64,000 nucleotides of DNA from Streptomyces sp. NBS 14/10 (GTDB lineage Bacteria; Actinomycetota; Actinomycetes; Streptomycetales; Streptomycetaceae): contig NZ_NCSM01000005.1 in NCBI RefSeq assembly GCF_002224125.1, positions 327,905-391,904 of the forward strand, written 5' to 3'. Positions 8,003 through 16,309 of this stretch are shown here, in pieces. How positions within the stretch are numbered: position 1 is the first letter of the stretch; every line of letters begins with the position of its first letter. Position numbers and translations under genes: made by a program. The notes below the pieces were generated by a model that was given only the letters and a program-made list of their open reading frames with translations, made no database searches and was not told the DNA's origin.

Positions 8003-9388
8003 ATGGTCGACACCGCACAGCACGAGCGGTCCACTCTGCGTCACGCCGCGTCATTCCTCCGTTACGAACGGTACGAGGGCGGCAGTCTGGAGGCGGAGCG
8101 GCGGGTCCTGGACAAGCTGGCGCAGGAGCTGGTGGGCGTGCGGGGGGCGCACCGTCCCGGCGGCAGCCCCGCGCGTCTCCTGCGTACCTTCCAGGCCAGG
8201 CCGGCGCTCAGCGTGGACAACGCCCGGCTGCGCTTCCACGACGACCTGCCCGAGGTGCTGCGGGTCGGCTACGCGCAGCCGGGCGCCGAGTATGCGGCCG
8301 CGGTGCGGCTGTCCGACGCGCGCGGCGCCGAGCGGCCGCCTGCCGCGCCCGGTCTGCGGCGGATGGCCGTACGGGTGCGGGCCGGGGCCGAGGGGACACA
8401 CGACCTGCTGGCCACCGGTTTCCCGGTGTCGCACGCCGCCGACGCGCGCGAATACGTCGCCTTCGCCAAGGCCATGGCGGGCGCGGGCAGCGCCGCCGAG
8501 CAGGCCTTCGGGCTGCTGGTGAAGCTGCCGCTGGCCGTCGGCTGGTCCACCGCGGCCCGGATGCGCCGCAATGTGCACACCGCCGCCCGGCACGCCGTCG
8601 GCTCGCTGGCCCGCGAGACCTTCTGGAGCTGCGGGGCGATCCTGTGGGGCGACGCGGGGCCGGTCCGCTACCAGCTGCGCCCCGCTCCCGGCGGCACCCC
8701 GGCCCCGCCGCCCGACCGGGGCGATCCCGACTATCTCCACCGGGAGCTGACGCAGCGCCTGTTCACCGGAGACATCAGCTTCGAGCTGTGCGTGCAGCGG
8801 TATCTGGACGAGCGCCGCACTCCGGTCGAGGACGGCTCGGTGGAGTGGCGGGAGAGCGACGCGCCCGTCATCCCGGTGGCCCTGCTGACCGTGCCGCGCC
8901 AGGACCTGGACGCGGCCGCGGCCCGATCGGCGGCGCGCCGGGTGGAGCGGCTGGCCTTCGACCCCTGGCACACCACGGAGGAGTTCCGCCCGCTGGGCAA
9001 CCTCAACCGCGCCCGCAAGGCCGCGTACGAGGCGAGCGGCGCCCAGCGGCTGGGGCTGCGGCTGACCCCCGCCGGACTGCTCGCCCCCGCCGGGCCTCCG
9101 GCCCTCGTCACACCGCGCCCTGTCGCCATCCTGCAGGCCCCGGTACGCGCGGCCTTCGGCCTGGTGGGCCGGTATGTCCCCTGGCACCGGCTGCCCCTTC
9201 CGGCCGGGCTGCGTGGCCTGGTGGCACCGGGCCCGTCGCTGCCCCGCGCCGGCGATCTGCTCAAACCGCCGATGGGCGCGCTCGGCCAGGTCCTCGGCCG
9301 CGGGCCCTTCTCCGCTCCGCCGGCATCGGCTCCATCGGCATCCACTTCGTCGGCACCCGCGTCGTCGGCGTACCGGCGGAGTGGATGA
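8003..9388 (+). CDS. catalase-family (SrpA/catalase-related) haem protein
   Basis: 461-residue protein of the catalase superfamily. The N-terminal half resembles the catalase core (FQARPALSVDNARLRFHDDLP, then VGYAQPGAEYAAAVRLSDARG). The C-terminal half has FDPWHTTEEFRPLGNLNRARKAAYEASG, where the Tyr in RKAAY is positioned like the proximal haem-ligating tyrosine of catalase-related proteins. The last 40 residues are Ala/Ser/Pro-rich and poorly ordered. Members have peroxidase, allene-oxide-type or unknown activities, so peroxide decomposition is likely but unproven. ATG 8003 has GGAGG about 8 nt upstream. No partner gene is linked. Confidence 0.8.
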   Translation: MVDTAQHERSTLRHAASFLRYERYEGGSLEAERRVLDKLAQELVGVRGAHRPGGSPARLLRTFQARPALSVDNARLRFHDDLPEVLRVGYAQPGAEYAAAVRLSDARGAERPPAAPGLRRMAVRVRAGAEGTHDLLATGFPVSHAADAREYVAFAKAMAGAGSAAEQAFGLLVKLPLAVGWSTAARMRRNVHTAARHAVGSLARETFWSCGAILWGDAGPVRYQLRPAPGGTPAPPPDRGDPDYLHRELTQRLFTGDISFELCVQRYLDERRTPVEDGSVEWRESDAPVIPVALLTVPRQDLDAAAARSAARRVERLAFDPWHTTEEFRPLGNLNRARKAAYEASGAQRLGLRLTPAGLLAPAGPPALVTPRPVAILQAPVRAAFGLVGRYVPWHRLPLPAGLRGLVAPGPSLPRAGDLLKPPMGALGQVLGRGPFSAPPASAPSASTSSAPASSAYRRSG

Positions 9389-9446
9389 GGGGCCGCGAGC
9401 GGCGCGGCCGGTGGCCGTTCGCGGCCAGGGCACCGGAAAATCGACC

Positions 9447-9473
9447 TTGACCGGTTTACCGACGCGGTAGGGT
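9447..9473 (+). promoter_or_regulatory. probable promoter and operator of the LacI-family gene
   Basis: A TTGACC -35-like hexamer (9447-9452) and a TAGGGT -10-like hexamer (9468-9473) are 15 bp apart, a short spacing. The dyad CGGT-TT-ACCG (9452-9461) overlaps the -35, which fits autorepression by the LacI-type product. A related AACCGGTT dyad occurs just after the gene, near 10563. Confidence 0.4.
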
Positions 9474-9517
9474 GTGGCGTTCGTCGCGAGCGGCAGCCGA
9501 GCAGCGGGAGTCGGTGC

Positions 9518-10564
9518 ATGGACAGCGAGGTCACGGCAGGGCCGGCGCGGCGCGTCACCATCAAGGACGTCGCCGCGCGGGCCGGGGTCTCCAAGGGCGC
9601 GGTGTCGCTGGCCTTCAACGACCGCCCGGGCGTCTCCCAGGCCACCCGGGCCCGGATCTTCGAGGCCGCCCGGGAGCTGGGGTGGGCGCCGCATCTGTCC
9701 GCCCGGTCGCTGTCCAACGCACGGGTGGACGCCGTGGGCCTGGCCATCGCCCGGCCGGCCCGGATGCTGGGGCTCGAGCCGTGGTTCATGGAGTTCGTCT
9801 CGGGCATCGAGAGCGTGCTCGTCGAGCGGTCCTGCTCGCTGCTGCTGCGGCTGGTGCGGGATGTGCGGGAGGAGATCGAGGTCCAGGAGGCGTGGTGGCG
9901 GGGGCGGCAGGTCGGCGGGTCGATTCTCGTCGACCTCCACGACGGGGATCCGCGCGTCCCTGAGCTGCACCGGCTCGGGGTGCCCGCCGTGGCCGCCGGG
10001 CACCCCTCTCTGGCCGGCGGATTCACCTGCGTATGGACCGACGACGGCACGGCCGTCACCGAGGCGGTGCGCTATCTGGCGGCGCTGGGCCACCGGCGGA
10101 TCGCCCGGGTGAGCGGCCCCGCCACGCTGGGGCACAGCGTGATCCGTACCGCCGCCTTCGAAGCGGCGGTACGGGAGTTGGGCCTGGCCGACGGGCGCAC
10201 GGTCGCCACCGACTTCTCGGGGGAGGAAGGGGCGCGCGCCACGCGGGCGCTGCTGGCCTCGGCCGACCGGCCGACGGCCGTCATCTACGACAACGACATC
10301 ATGGCGGTGGCGGGCCTGTCGGTGACCGCCGAGATGGGGCTTGCGGTGCCCGCCGATGTCTCGCTGCTGGCCTGGGACGACTCCCAGCTGTGCCAGCTCA
10401 CGCACCCCACGCTGTCGGCGATGAGCCATGACGTCTTCGGCTTCGGGGCCGAGGTGGCCCGCCGCCTGTTCGATGTGCTCGGCCAGGCGGAGCCCAGCGC
10501 CCACCAGGCGCCCACCCCGGCCCTCACCCCGCGCGGCAGCACCGCCCCGCCACGGCGACCCTGA
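9518..10564 (+). CDS. LacI-family transcriptional repressor
   Basis: 348-residue regulator. The N-terminal helix-turn-helix (residues about 13-60) shows the LacI signature VTIKDVAARAGVSKGAVSLAF followed by the hinge region SARSLSNARVDAVGLAI. The rest is a periplasmic-binding-protein-like effector domain with the typical segments LGHRRIARVSG, AVIYDNDIMAVAG and LLAWDDSQL. Such proteins bind sugar-like effectors and repress nearby catabolic genes, but no sugar gene is adjacent; the target may be itself or a distant locus. A Pro/Ala-rich tail of about 25 residues follows the normal C-terminus. ATG 9518 gives the conserved HTH near the start; a clear Shine-Dalgarno is weak. Confidence 0.92.
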   Translation: MDSEVTAGPARRVTIKDVAARAGVSKGAVSLAFNDRPGVSQATRARIFEAARELGWAPHLSARSLSNARVDAVGLAIARPARMLGLEPWFMEFVSGIESVLVERSCSLLLRLVRDVREEIEVQEAWWRGRQVGGSILVDLHDGDPRVPELHRLGVPAVAAGHPSLAGGFTCVWTDDGTAVTEAVRYLAALGHRRIARVSGPATLGHSVIRTAAFEAAVRELGLADGRTVATDFSGEEGARATRALLASADRPTAVIYDNDIMAVAGLSVTAEMGLAVPADVSLLAWDDSQLCQLTHPTLSAMSHDVFGFGAEVARRLFDVLGQAEPSAHQAPTPALTPRGSTAPPRRP

Positions 10565-10629
10565 ACCGGTTAAGCGAGGACCGGCGGGCGTACCGCGCCG
10601 ACCGGATGAACTCGGCCCGCCCCGGGGCC

Positions 10630-10652
10630 CGCCGGACAGCGCGTGTCCGGCG
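10630..10652 (+). terminator. hairpin downstream of the LacI-family gene
   Basis: A 9-bp perfect stem (CGCCGGACA / TGTCCGGCG) with a 5-nt loop lies 65 nt after the stop codon and before the next gene. No U-run follows. Terminator role is inferred. Confidence 0.5.
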
Positions 10653-10729
10653 TTAGGTGGTACGGATAACCGGGTGCCCGGCGACGAGGGCGAACCGAGC
10701 CGGGAAACAGGCCCAGGGAGCGGTTCCGC

Positions 10730-12175
10730 ATGGACTGGTTCACCTCATCCGACTACTGGCTGACCCGGCTGGTCTTCCAACGGGGGCTGGCGGCCCTGTA
10801 TGTGATCGCCTTTGTGGTCGCGGCGAACCAGGGGCGGGCCCTGATCGGCGAGCGCGGCCTGACGCCGGTGCCGCGGTTCACCGCGCATATGCCGTTCCGG
10901 CGCTCCCCCAGCCTGTTCCACCTCCACTTCTCGGACCGCTTCTTCACCGGCTGCGCCTGGCTGGGGGCCGCGCTCGCCGCCGCGGTGGTGGCGGGGGCCG
11001 CGGACCGGCTGCCGCTGTGGGCCGCGATGCTGATGTGGCTGGTGCTGTGGCTGCTGTATCTGTCGATCGTCAACGTCGGACAGGTGTGGTACGGATTCGG
11101 CTGGGAGTCACTGCTCCTGGAGACCGGCTTTCTCGCCGTCTTCCTCGGCAACGCCCGCACCGCGCCGCCGGTCCTGGTGCTGTGGCTGCTGCGCTGGCTG
11201 CTGTTCCGGGTCGAGTTCGGCGCCGGGCTGATCAAGATCCGAGGGGACCGCTGCTGGCGGCAGCTGACCTGTCTGTACTACCACCACGAGACACAGCCGA
11301 TGCCGGGCCCGCTGAGCTGGTTCTTCCACCGGCTGCCGGGGTCCCTGCACCGGGTCGAGGTCGCGGCCAATCACGTCGCCCAGTTGGCCGTGCCCTTCGC
11401 GCTGTTCACACCGCAGCCGGTGGCGAGCGTGGCCGGGGGCGTGATCGCGGTCACCCAGCTGTGGCTGGTCGCGTCCGGCAACTTCTCGTGGCTGAACTGG
11501 GTGACCATCCTGCTGGCCCTCGCCGCGGTCGACGGGCGGCGCGCGGCCCAGGCGCTGGGGCTCCCCGAGCCGCCGCCGCTCGCCGCTCCCCCGGTGTGGT
11601 ACGAGGCCCTGGTGCTGGCCGCCACCGTGCTGGTGGTGGTGCTCAGCTACTGGCCGACCCGGAACCTGGTGTCGGGCAGTCAGCTGATGAACTACTCCTT
11701 CAACCCGCTGCACCTGGTCAACACCTACGGCGCCTTCGGCAGCGTCAACCGCGCCCGGTTCGAGGTGGTGATCCAGGGCACCGACGAGCCGCTGCCCACG
11801 CCGGACGCGGTGTGGAAGGAGTACGAGTTCCGCGGCAAGCCGGGCGATGTGCGCCGGATGCCGCGCCAGTTCGCCCCGTACCATCTGCGGCTGGACTGGA
11901 TGATGTGGTTCGCCGGGATCTCACCGGCCTACGCCCGATCCTGGTTCGGCCCGCTGGTCACCAAGCTGCTGGAGGGCGATCGGGCGACGCTGAAGCTGCT
12001 GCGGGTGTGCCCCTTCCCCGACACGCCGCCCACCCATATCCGCGCCCGGCTGTTTCTGTACCGCTTCACGACCTGGGATGAGTTGCGGGCCACCGGCGCA
12101 TGGTGGCACCGCACACTGATTCGTGAATTCCTGCCCCCGGTCGCCCTCGACCGCCCGGACCGGCGGGACCGATAG
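10730..12175 (+). CDS. lipase maturation factor family membrane protein
   Basis: 481-residue multipass membrane protein of the LMF1 family. It begins MDWFTSSDYWLTRLVFQRGLA and has about five to six hydrophobic segments in the first 330 residues (for example ALYVIAFVVAA, LGAALAAAVVAGAA, MLMWLVLWLLYLSIV). The conserved family core is visible: VGQVWYGFGWESLLLETGFLA, then the charged FGAGLIKIRGDRCWR, then CLYYHHETQPMPGPLSWFFH. The C-terminal soluble part carries YEFRGKPGDV and PYHLRLDWMMWF, also family hallmarks. Vertebrate LMF1 helps fold lipases in the ER; the bacterial role is unknown. ATG 10730 has AGGGAG about 9 nt upstream. No lipase gene is linked. Confidence 0.88.
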   Translation: MDWFTSSDYWLTRLVFQRGLAALYVIAFVVAANQGRALIGERGLTPVPRFTAHMPFRRSPSLFHLHFSDRFFTGCAWLGAALAAAVVAGAADRLPLWAAMLMWLVLWLLYLSIVNVGQVWYGFGWESLLLETGFLAVFLGNARTAPPVLVLWLLRWLLFRVEFGAGLIKIRGDRCWRQLTCLYYHHETQPMPGPLSWFFHRLPGSLHRVEVAANHVAQLAVPFALFTPQPVASVAGGVIAVTQLWLVASGNFSWLNWVTILLALAAVDGRRAAQALGLPEPPPLAAPPVWYEALVLAATVLVVVLSYWPTRNLVSGSQLMNYSFNPLHLVNTYGAFGSVNRARFEVVIQGTDEPLPTPDAVWKEYEFRGKPGDVRRMPRQFAPYHLRLDWMMWFAGISPAYARSWFGPLVTKLLEGDRATLKLLRVCPFPDTPPTHIRARLFLYRFTTWDELRATGAWWHRTLIREFLPPVALDRPDRRDR

Positions 12176-12194
12176 CCAGGGGGATGCCCGCGGC

Positions 12195-14045
12195 TCAGAA
12201 GCCCATGAAGTGGCGCACCGACGGCGCCGTACGCGCCACCGCCACCTTCTCCAGCGCGTATGTGCGAACCGGTTCCCGGAAGCGGTAGTGCCGCCCGCCC
12301 GCCGCCCGCTCCTCCGAGACCTCCAGCAGTGAGGCGTCGACCAGCCGCATCAGCACCACATCGGCCGTGGTGGTGTCGGTGCCCAGCGCCCGGGCGCCCT
12401 GCCCGGCGGTGAACAGCCGGTGCCGTATCAGGGCCAGCCGCAGAAAGCATTCCTGGGCGTCCTCATCGAGCTTGCGGAAGCAGCTGTCCAGCCGGTCGTA
12501 CAGGTCGAGCCCCAGCGCCGACAGTTCGGAGAGCCGGTGCTGCCCCTTGGCGGATCGTATCTTCGCCAGTACGCAGGAGATACTGACCGGCCGCAACGCC
12601 ATCAGCCGCTCGCCGAGGAAGGTGATGGCCAGGGGCAGCCCGTCCGCCAGCCGCACCACGTCGGCGACGGCCTCGGGCTCGGCGTCCGTCCACTCCCGTC
12701 CGATCAGCCGGGTGAGCAGTTGCCCGCCCTCCGCGGTGGACAGGCAGCCGAGCGCCACGGTCCGCGCCCCGCGCAGCCCGTACAGCAGGGAGCGGGCGGT
12801 GATCAGCACGGCGCAGCCGGTGCCGCCCGGGAGCAGCGGTTCGACCTGCTGCGGCGAGTCGGCGTCGTCCAGCACCAGCAGCACTCGGCGATCGGAGCTC
12901 CAGGTTCGGAACAACGCCGTCCGCCTGCCCAGCGTCGTGGGGATGTCGCGCGGCGCCACGCCGATCCCCCGCAGGATGTGCTCCATCGCCTCCGCCGCGG
13001 TCGCCGGGTTGGGCTGTGATCCGCCCAGAGGTACGTACAGCTGCCCGTCGGGGTAGCGGGCGCGGACCGCATGGGCGAGGTGGATGGCGGTGGCCGTCTT
13101 GCCGACACCCGGCATACCGACCAGCGACACCACGGGCAGGCCCGTGGTGTCGCCGTAGGCCGCGAGCAGGCCGGCGATCTCGTCGAGCACGGTCTGCCGC
13201 CCGGTGAAGTCGACGGTGTCCCGGGGGAGTTGGGCGGGCGGGGCCGGGGGCTGTACGCGGCGGGGCGGCGGGGGCGGGGCGGCCGGCGGGTCGAGCGAGG
13301 GGTCACCGGCGAGCATGGAGCGCTGCAGCCGCTGGAGTTCGGGGCCCGGCTCCAGGCCCAACTCGTCGACCAGATGGCGGCGCAGATCGTGGAACACCTT
13401 CAACGCCTCGCCGCGCCGCCCGGAACGGTGGAGCGCGAGCATCAGCTTGGCGTGGATGCCCTCGTGCAGGGGCCTGGCCGCGGCCAGCGCCTTGAGCTCA
13501 CCGTTCAGCTCATGGTGCCGACCGAGCTGGAAATCGGCTTCGACGCGCATCTCCAGGGCGCGCAGCCGGCGCTCCTCCAGTTCGGTGGCATGCGCTTCGA
13601 GCAGTTCCCCGCGGTCCACATTGGCCAGGGCGCTGCCCTGCCACATCCCCAGGGCCCGGTTCAGCACTTCCCTGGCATGTCCGGGGTCCCCGGCGGCAAG
13701 CACCTCCCTGCCTTCTTCGACCAGGGCCCGAAAGGAATTGAAATCGATCGCGCTTTCCGGTGCGCGGACGGTATAGCCGCCCGGCCGGGTCTGGAGCAAC
13801 AGCTCTCCGCCGCAGCCCGGACGGGCCAGGCTGCGGCGGAGTTCATAGATATAGGTGTGTACGGCGCGAATGGCCTTGTCCGGGGGGCTGCTTCCCCACA
13901 GTTCGTCGATGAGGTCCTTGGTGGGCACGACCTCGTTGTGCCGCAGTATCAGCAGGGCCAGGGTCCGGCGGAGCTTGGGGGCGCTCGGCGTGCGAACGCG
14001 GGAGTCGTCCAGGACCTCGAAGTTTCCCAGAACCTGAAACCTCAT
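12195..14045 (-). CDS. SARP-type regulator with NB-ARC ATPase domain (AfsR-like)
   Basis: 616-residue Streptomyces antibiotic regulatory protein. Residues 1-95 form the OmpR-type winged helix (MRFQVLGNFEVLDD, VHTYIYELRR). Residues about 100-245 are the bacterial transcriptional activation domain (EVLNRALGMWQGSALANVDR...LGLEPGPELQRLQRSML). After a Pro-rich linker comes an NB-ARC ATPase with P-loop GMPGVGKTA near residue 310 and Walker B RRVLLVLDDADS. The protein ends soon after the winged-helix region of the NB-ARC and lacks the C-terminal TPR array of AfsR (about 990 residues), so it is a mid-length form. SARPs activate secondary-metabolite or developmental genes. No biosynthetic cluster is adjacent; the only close neighbours are an LMF-like gene (convergent) and a zinc exporter. 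Confidence 0.9.
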   Translation of the reverse strand: MRFQVLGNFEVLDDSRVRTPSAPKLRRTLALLILRHNEVVPTKDLIDELWGSSPPDKAIRAVHTYIYELRRSLARPGCGGELLLQTRPGGYTVRAPESAIDFNSFRALVEEGREVLAAGDPGHAREVLNRALGMWQGSALANVDRGELLEAHATELEERRLRALEMRVEADFQLGRHHELNGELKALAAARPLHEGIHAKLMLALHRSGRRGEALKVFHDLRRHLVDELGLEPGPELQRLQRSMLAGDPSLDPPAAPPPPPRRVQPPAPPAQLPRDTVDFTGRQTVLDEIAGLLAAYGDTTGLPVVSLVGMPGVGKTATAIHLAHAVRARYPDGQLYVPLGGSQPNPATAAEAMEHILRGIGVAPRDIPTTLGRRTALFRTWSSDRRVLLVLDDADSPQQVEPLLPGGTGCAVLITARSLLYGLRGARTVALGCLSTAEGGQLLTRLIGREWTDAEPEAVADVVRLADGLPLAITFLGERLMALRPVSISCVLAKIRSAKGQHRLSELSALGLDLYDRLDSCFRKLDEDAQECFLRLALIRHRLFTAGQGARALGTDTTTADVVLMRLVDASLLEVSEERAAGGRHYRFREPVRTYALEKVAVARTAPSVRHFMGF

Positions 14046-14284
14046 GCGCGAACCCCCCGGTTCATTGGCGACAGGGCCCTGCCCGTTCCCCCGTATTCAG
14101 TTCGCAGCCGAGGATACCTCCGACCTGCATGATCACTGGATTCTAGGCGTATTTCGGCTCATTCGCGCCTGTGCCTGTTGATACGCGATTTAATTGATGA
14201 GCCCGTACGCGCCCAGAAATCGCGGATCAGTTCGGCGCATATCTTTCCGAACCGGGGTGGTGGATTACCCGCACCGCGAAATTG

Positions 14285-15298
14285 TCAATGGCCGTGCGGC
14301 GCCGAGCGGTGCACCGGCCCATGAGCGGCGAGGCAGTGCTCGTCGGGCGCGTCGCCCTCGAGCACCGGGCCGTGTGCGTCGTTCGGCGGCCGACGGTCGC
14401 CGAGGTGGTCGACCTGGAGGGTGGTGTGGGTGATTCCGTAGTGCTCGCCCAGCATCCGCTCCAGGTCCTCGCGAACGGCGTGGCAGTCGCCGTCCGGGGC
14501 CGCGACCAGCACATGGGCGGAGAGCGAGACCTCCCCCGAGGTGATCTGCCAGACATGCAGATCGTGCACTTCGGCCACGGCCGCGTGGGACACCAGCCGG
14601 TCGCCGATCTCATCGGGCTCGACCCCGCTCGGCGCCGCCTCCAGCAGCACCCGGCCGGAGGCCCGGACCAGCCCCACGCCGGCCTTGACCATGAGCGCCA
14701 CCACGACGAGCGAGGCGATCGCGTCCGCACGCGCGAAACCCGTGGTCAGAACGACGACACCGGAGATGGCGGTGCCGACGAAGGCGAAGAGGTCGTTGAG
14801 GATGTGCTGATAGGCGCCTTCGACGTTGAGCGAGCTGCGGTTGGCTTTGGACATGCACCAGGCCGCCGCGATATTGACGGCCACTCCGGCGAGTCCGGTG
14901 GCCAGGACCAGAGCGCCGTTCACATCGGGCGGGTCGATCAGACGCTCCACCGACTCATAGCCCAGCCACACCGCGAGGAGCAGCAGCGAGAGCCCATTGG
15001 CCTGGGCGGAGAGAATTTCGGCGCGTTTGAGACCGTAGGTGTAGCCGCCGCGCGAGGGGCGGGCCGCGAGCCGGATCGCGAACAGCGCGAGAACGATGGA
15101 CGCGGCGTCGGTGAGCATATGGGCGGCATCGGACATCAGCGCCAGCGAGCGCGCCACCACCCCGATGATGCCCTCGATCACGATGAAGCCGCTGATCAGC
15201 GAGAGCGCCGCCAGCAGCCAGCGACGGTCGGCGTTCTCCGCCACGCCATGGCTGTGCCCGGCGTGGCCCTCCCCGGGGCCGTGCGTATGGGTACCCAC
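14285..15298 (-). CDS. cation diffusion facilitator (zinc-type efflux)
   Basis: 337-residue CDF transporter that exchanges cytosolic Zn(II) or a related metal for protons. The start is His-rich (GTHTHGPGEGHAGHSHG). Six membrane helices follow. The metal site HxxxD is seen in helix II (LMSDAAHMLTDAA) and helix V (YQHILNDLFAF). The C-terminal cytoplasmic dimerisation domain (VAEVHDLHVWQITSGEVSLSAHV) is intact, and the tail is again His-rich (HSAPHGH-like). GTG 15298 is chosen because GAGGAGGAG lies 3-9 nt upstream; a much longer in-frame extension has no ribosome site and a non-CDF composition. The 260-nt upstream gap is relatively AT-rich with a near-dyad CAACGCTTTTCATTG at about 15454-15470 that could bind a metal regulator. 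Confidence 0.9.
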   Translation of the reverse strand: MGTHTHGPGEGHAGHSHGVAENADRRWLLAALSLISGFIVIEGIIGVVARSLALMSDAAHMLTDAASIVLALFAIRLAARPSRGGYTYGLKRAEILSAQANGLSLLLLAVWLGYESVERLIDPPDVNGALVLATGLAGVAVNIAAAWCMSKANRSSLNVEGAYQHILNDLFAFVGTAISGVVVLTTGFARADAIASLVVVALMVKAGVGLVRASGRVLLEAAPSGVEPDEIGDRLVSHAAVAEVHDLHVWQITSGEVSLSAHVLVAAPDGDCHAVREDLERMLGEHYGITHTTLQVDHLGDRRPPNDAHGPVLEGDAPDEHCLAAHGPVHRSAPHGH

Positions 15299-15562
15299 CC
15301 GCTCCTCCTCGAATCGCCCACCGGAACAGCGCAATTGAACAGCACATCGGAAAATAATCCAAAGGCTGCAATGGACACGGTTATCAAGTGCCACAATCAC
15401 GCGGCACGGGCGGCGATACCGGCGGCGACGCGGAATGCCTTTCTGAATTCGGCAACGCTTTTCATTGTCGGACACGGTCGGTGATATGTGCGAGACCGCC
15501 CCGGTCCGGGTGAGCTCCGCGGTGAGCCGGTGACCGCGCCGGGCGCGGCGCGTTGGCCTGAC

Positions 15563-15826
15563 ATGACGACGACGATGCGACGCCGTTCTCTCTCGCAGCC
15601 GAGCAGAGCGCTGGACCGGAGCACCGCGGGCGGCGAAACGCTCCATCAGAGCACCTGTGTGCCCATCTACGCCGCCCTGGTCGAGCGCTGGGCCTCCGCG
15701 GGCCGGGCCGTGCCGGGGCGCTACGACCGGGAGTGGGCCGAGCTGGTGAACTGTCCGCCCTGGCCCGAGCGGGTCCGCTCGGCCTCCCGGCCCGCCGCTT
15801 CCCCGGCGCCGCTCAAGCGCTCCTGA
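15563..15826 (+). CDS. small hypothetical protein
   Basis: 87-residue protein that I do not recognise by name. After a basic N-terminus comes VPIYAALVERWASAGRAVPGRYDREWAELV, a pattern (aliphatic helix, 'AxGRxVPGRxDxEWAxL') common in small Streptomyces proteins of unknown function. There is no signal peptide or membrane segment. ATG 15563 starts the natural-looking part; an upstream ATG at 15488 is in frame and no start has a strong ribosome site. It is divergent from the CDF gene. It may not be expressed. Confidence 0.45.
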   Translation: MTTTMRRRSLSQPSRALDRSTAGGETLHQSTCVPIYAALVERWASAGRAVPGRYDREWAELVNCPPWPERVRSASRPAASPAPLKRS

Positions 15827-15880
15827 TATCAGGCAGTGGTGATATCCGGCGCCGGACGGGCCCGGCCCGGGCGGGCCGCG

Positions 15881-16309
15881 TCACGCGCGGCGGACGCGGC
15901 CCTCGGCGACCAGCCGGTGCAGCACCTGGCGCAGCGCGGGGGCGCAGCGGTCTTCCCCGTCCGCCGTGAGCCAGGCCAGCTCGGCGATTTCCCGGCCCGG
16001 GGCCGGCTCGCCCTGCGCCGCGCCCGTATAGCAGGTCATCCGCAGCCGTCGGCCGCCCTGGCCGTGTGCCTCGTCCTCGATGACGAAGGGCTCACGTGCG
16101 GCCAGGGCCGCGGGCGCGGCGGTCAGGCCGAGCTCCTCGGCGAGCTCACGGGCCAGAGCCTGCGGCCCGTCCTCCCCCGGTTCGAGCTTGCCGCCGGGCA
16201 GATAGAACGCGTCGCGCCCGCGGGTGCGCACCGCCAGCAGCTGCCCGTCGCGTACGCAGACCCAGCCCACCGACTCCAGCGGCGCCGCCGCACTCCCCGA
16301 GTCGGTCAC
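15881..16309 (-). CDS. Nudix hydrolase coupled to cobN
   Basis: 142-residue Nudix pyrophosphohydrolase. The Nudix box is complete: Gly-Lys-Leu-Glu-Pro-Gly-Glu, seven residues, then REL-AEELGL (residues about 38-62). The preceding segment VGWVCVRDGQLLAVRTRGRD is the usual first strand pair. These enzymes cleave nucleoside diphosphates linked to another moiety; the substrate is not evident. The GTG start overlaps the TGA stop of cobN by 4 nt, so translation is coupled to the cobaltochelatase gene and the product lies under the same B12 riboswitch. That context suggests a side reaction of cofactor synthesis or nucleotide sanitation, but this is inference. Confidence 0.9.
   Translation of the reverse strand: MTDSGSAAAPLESVGWVCVRDGQLLAVRTRGRDAFYLPGGKLEPGEDGPQALARELAEELGLTAAPAALAAREPFVIEDEAHGQGGRRLRMTCYTGAAQGEPAPGREIAELAWLTADGEDRCAPALRQVLHRLVAEGRVRRA

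Noticed and set aside
8051..10504. An 817-codon open frame on the minus strand.
   Set aside because: It is antisense to the catalase-family and LacI genes, which have clear domains and ribosome sites; the frame is a GC-bias artefact rich in Arg/Gly/His.
15340..15480. A Zur box upstream of the CDF gene.
   Set aside because: The near-dyad CAACGCTTTTCATTG has a mismatch and is far from the start; too weak to call.
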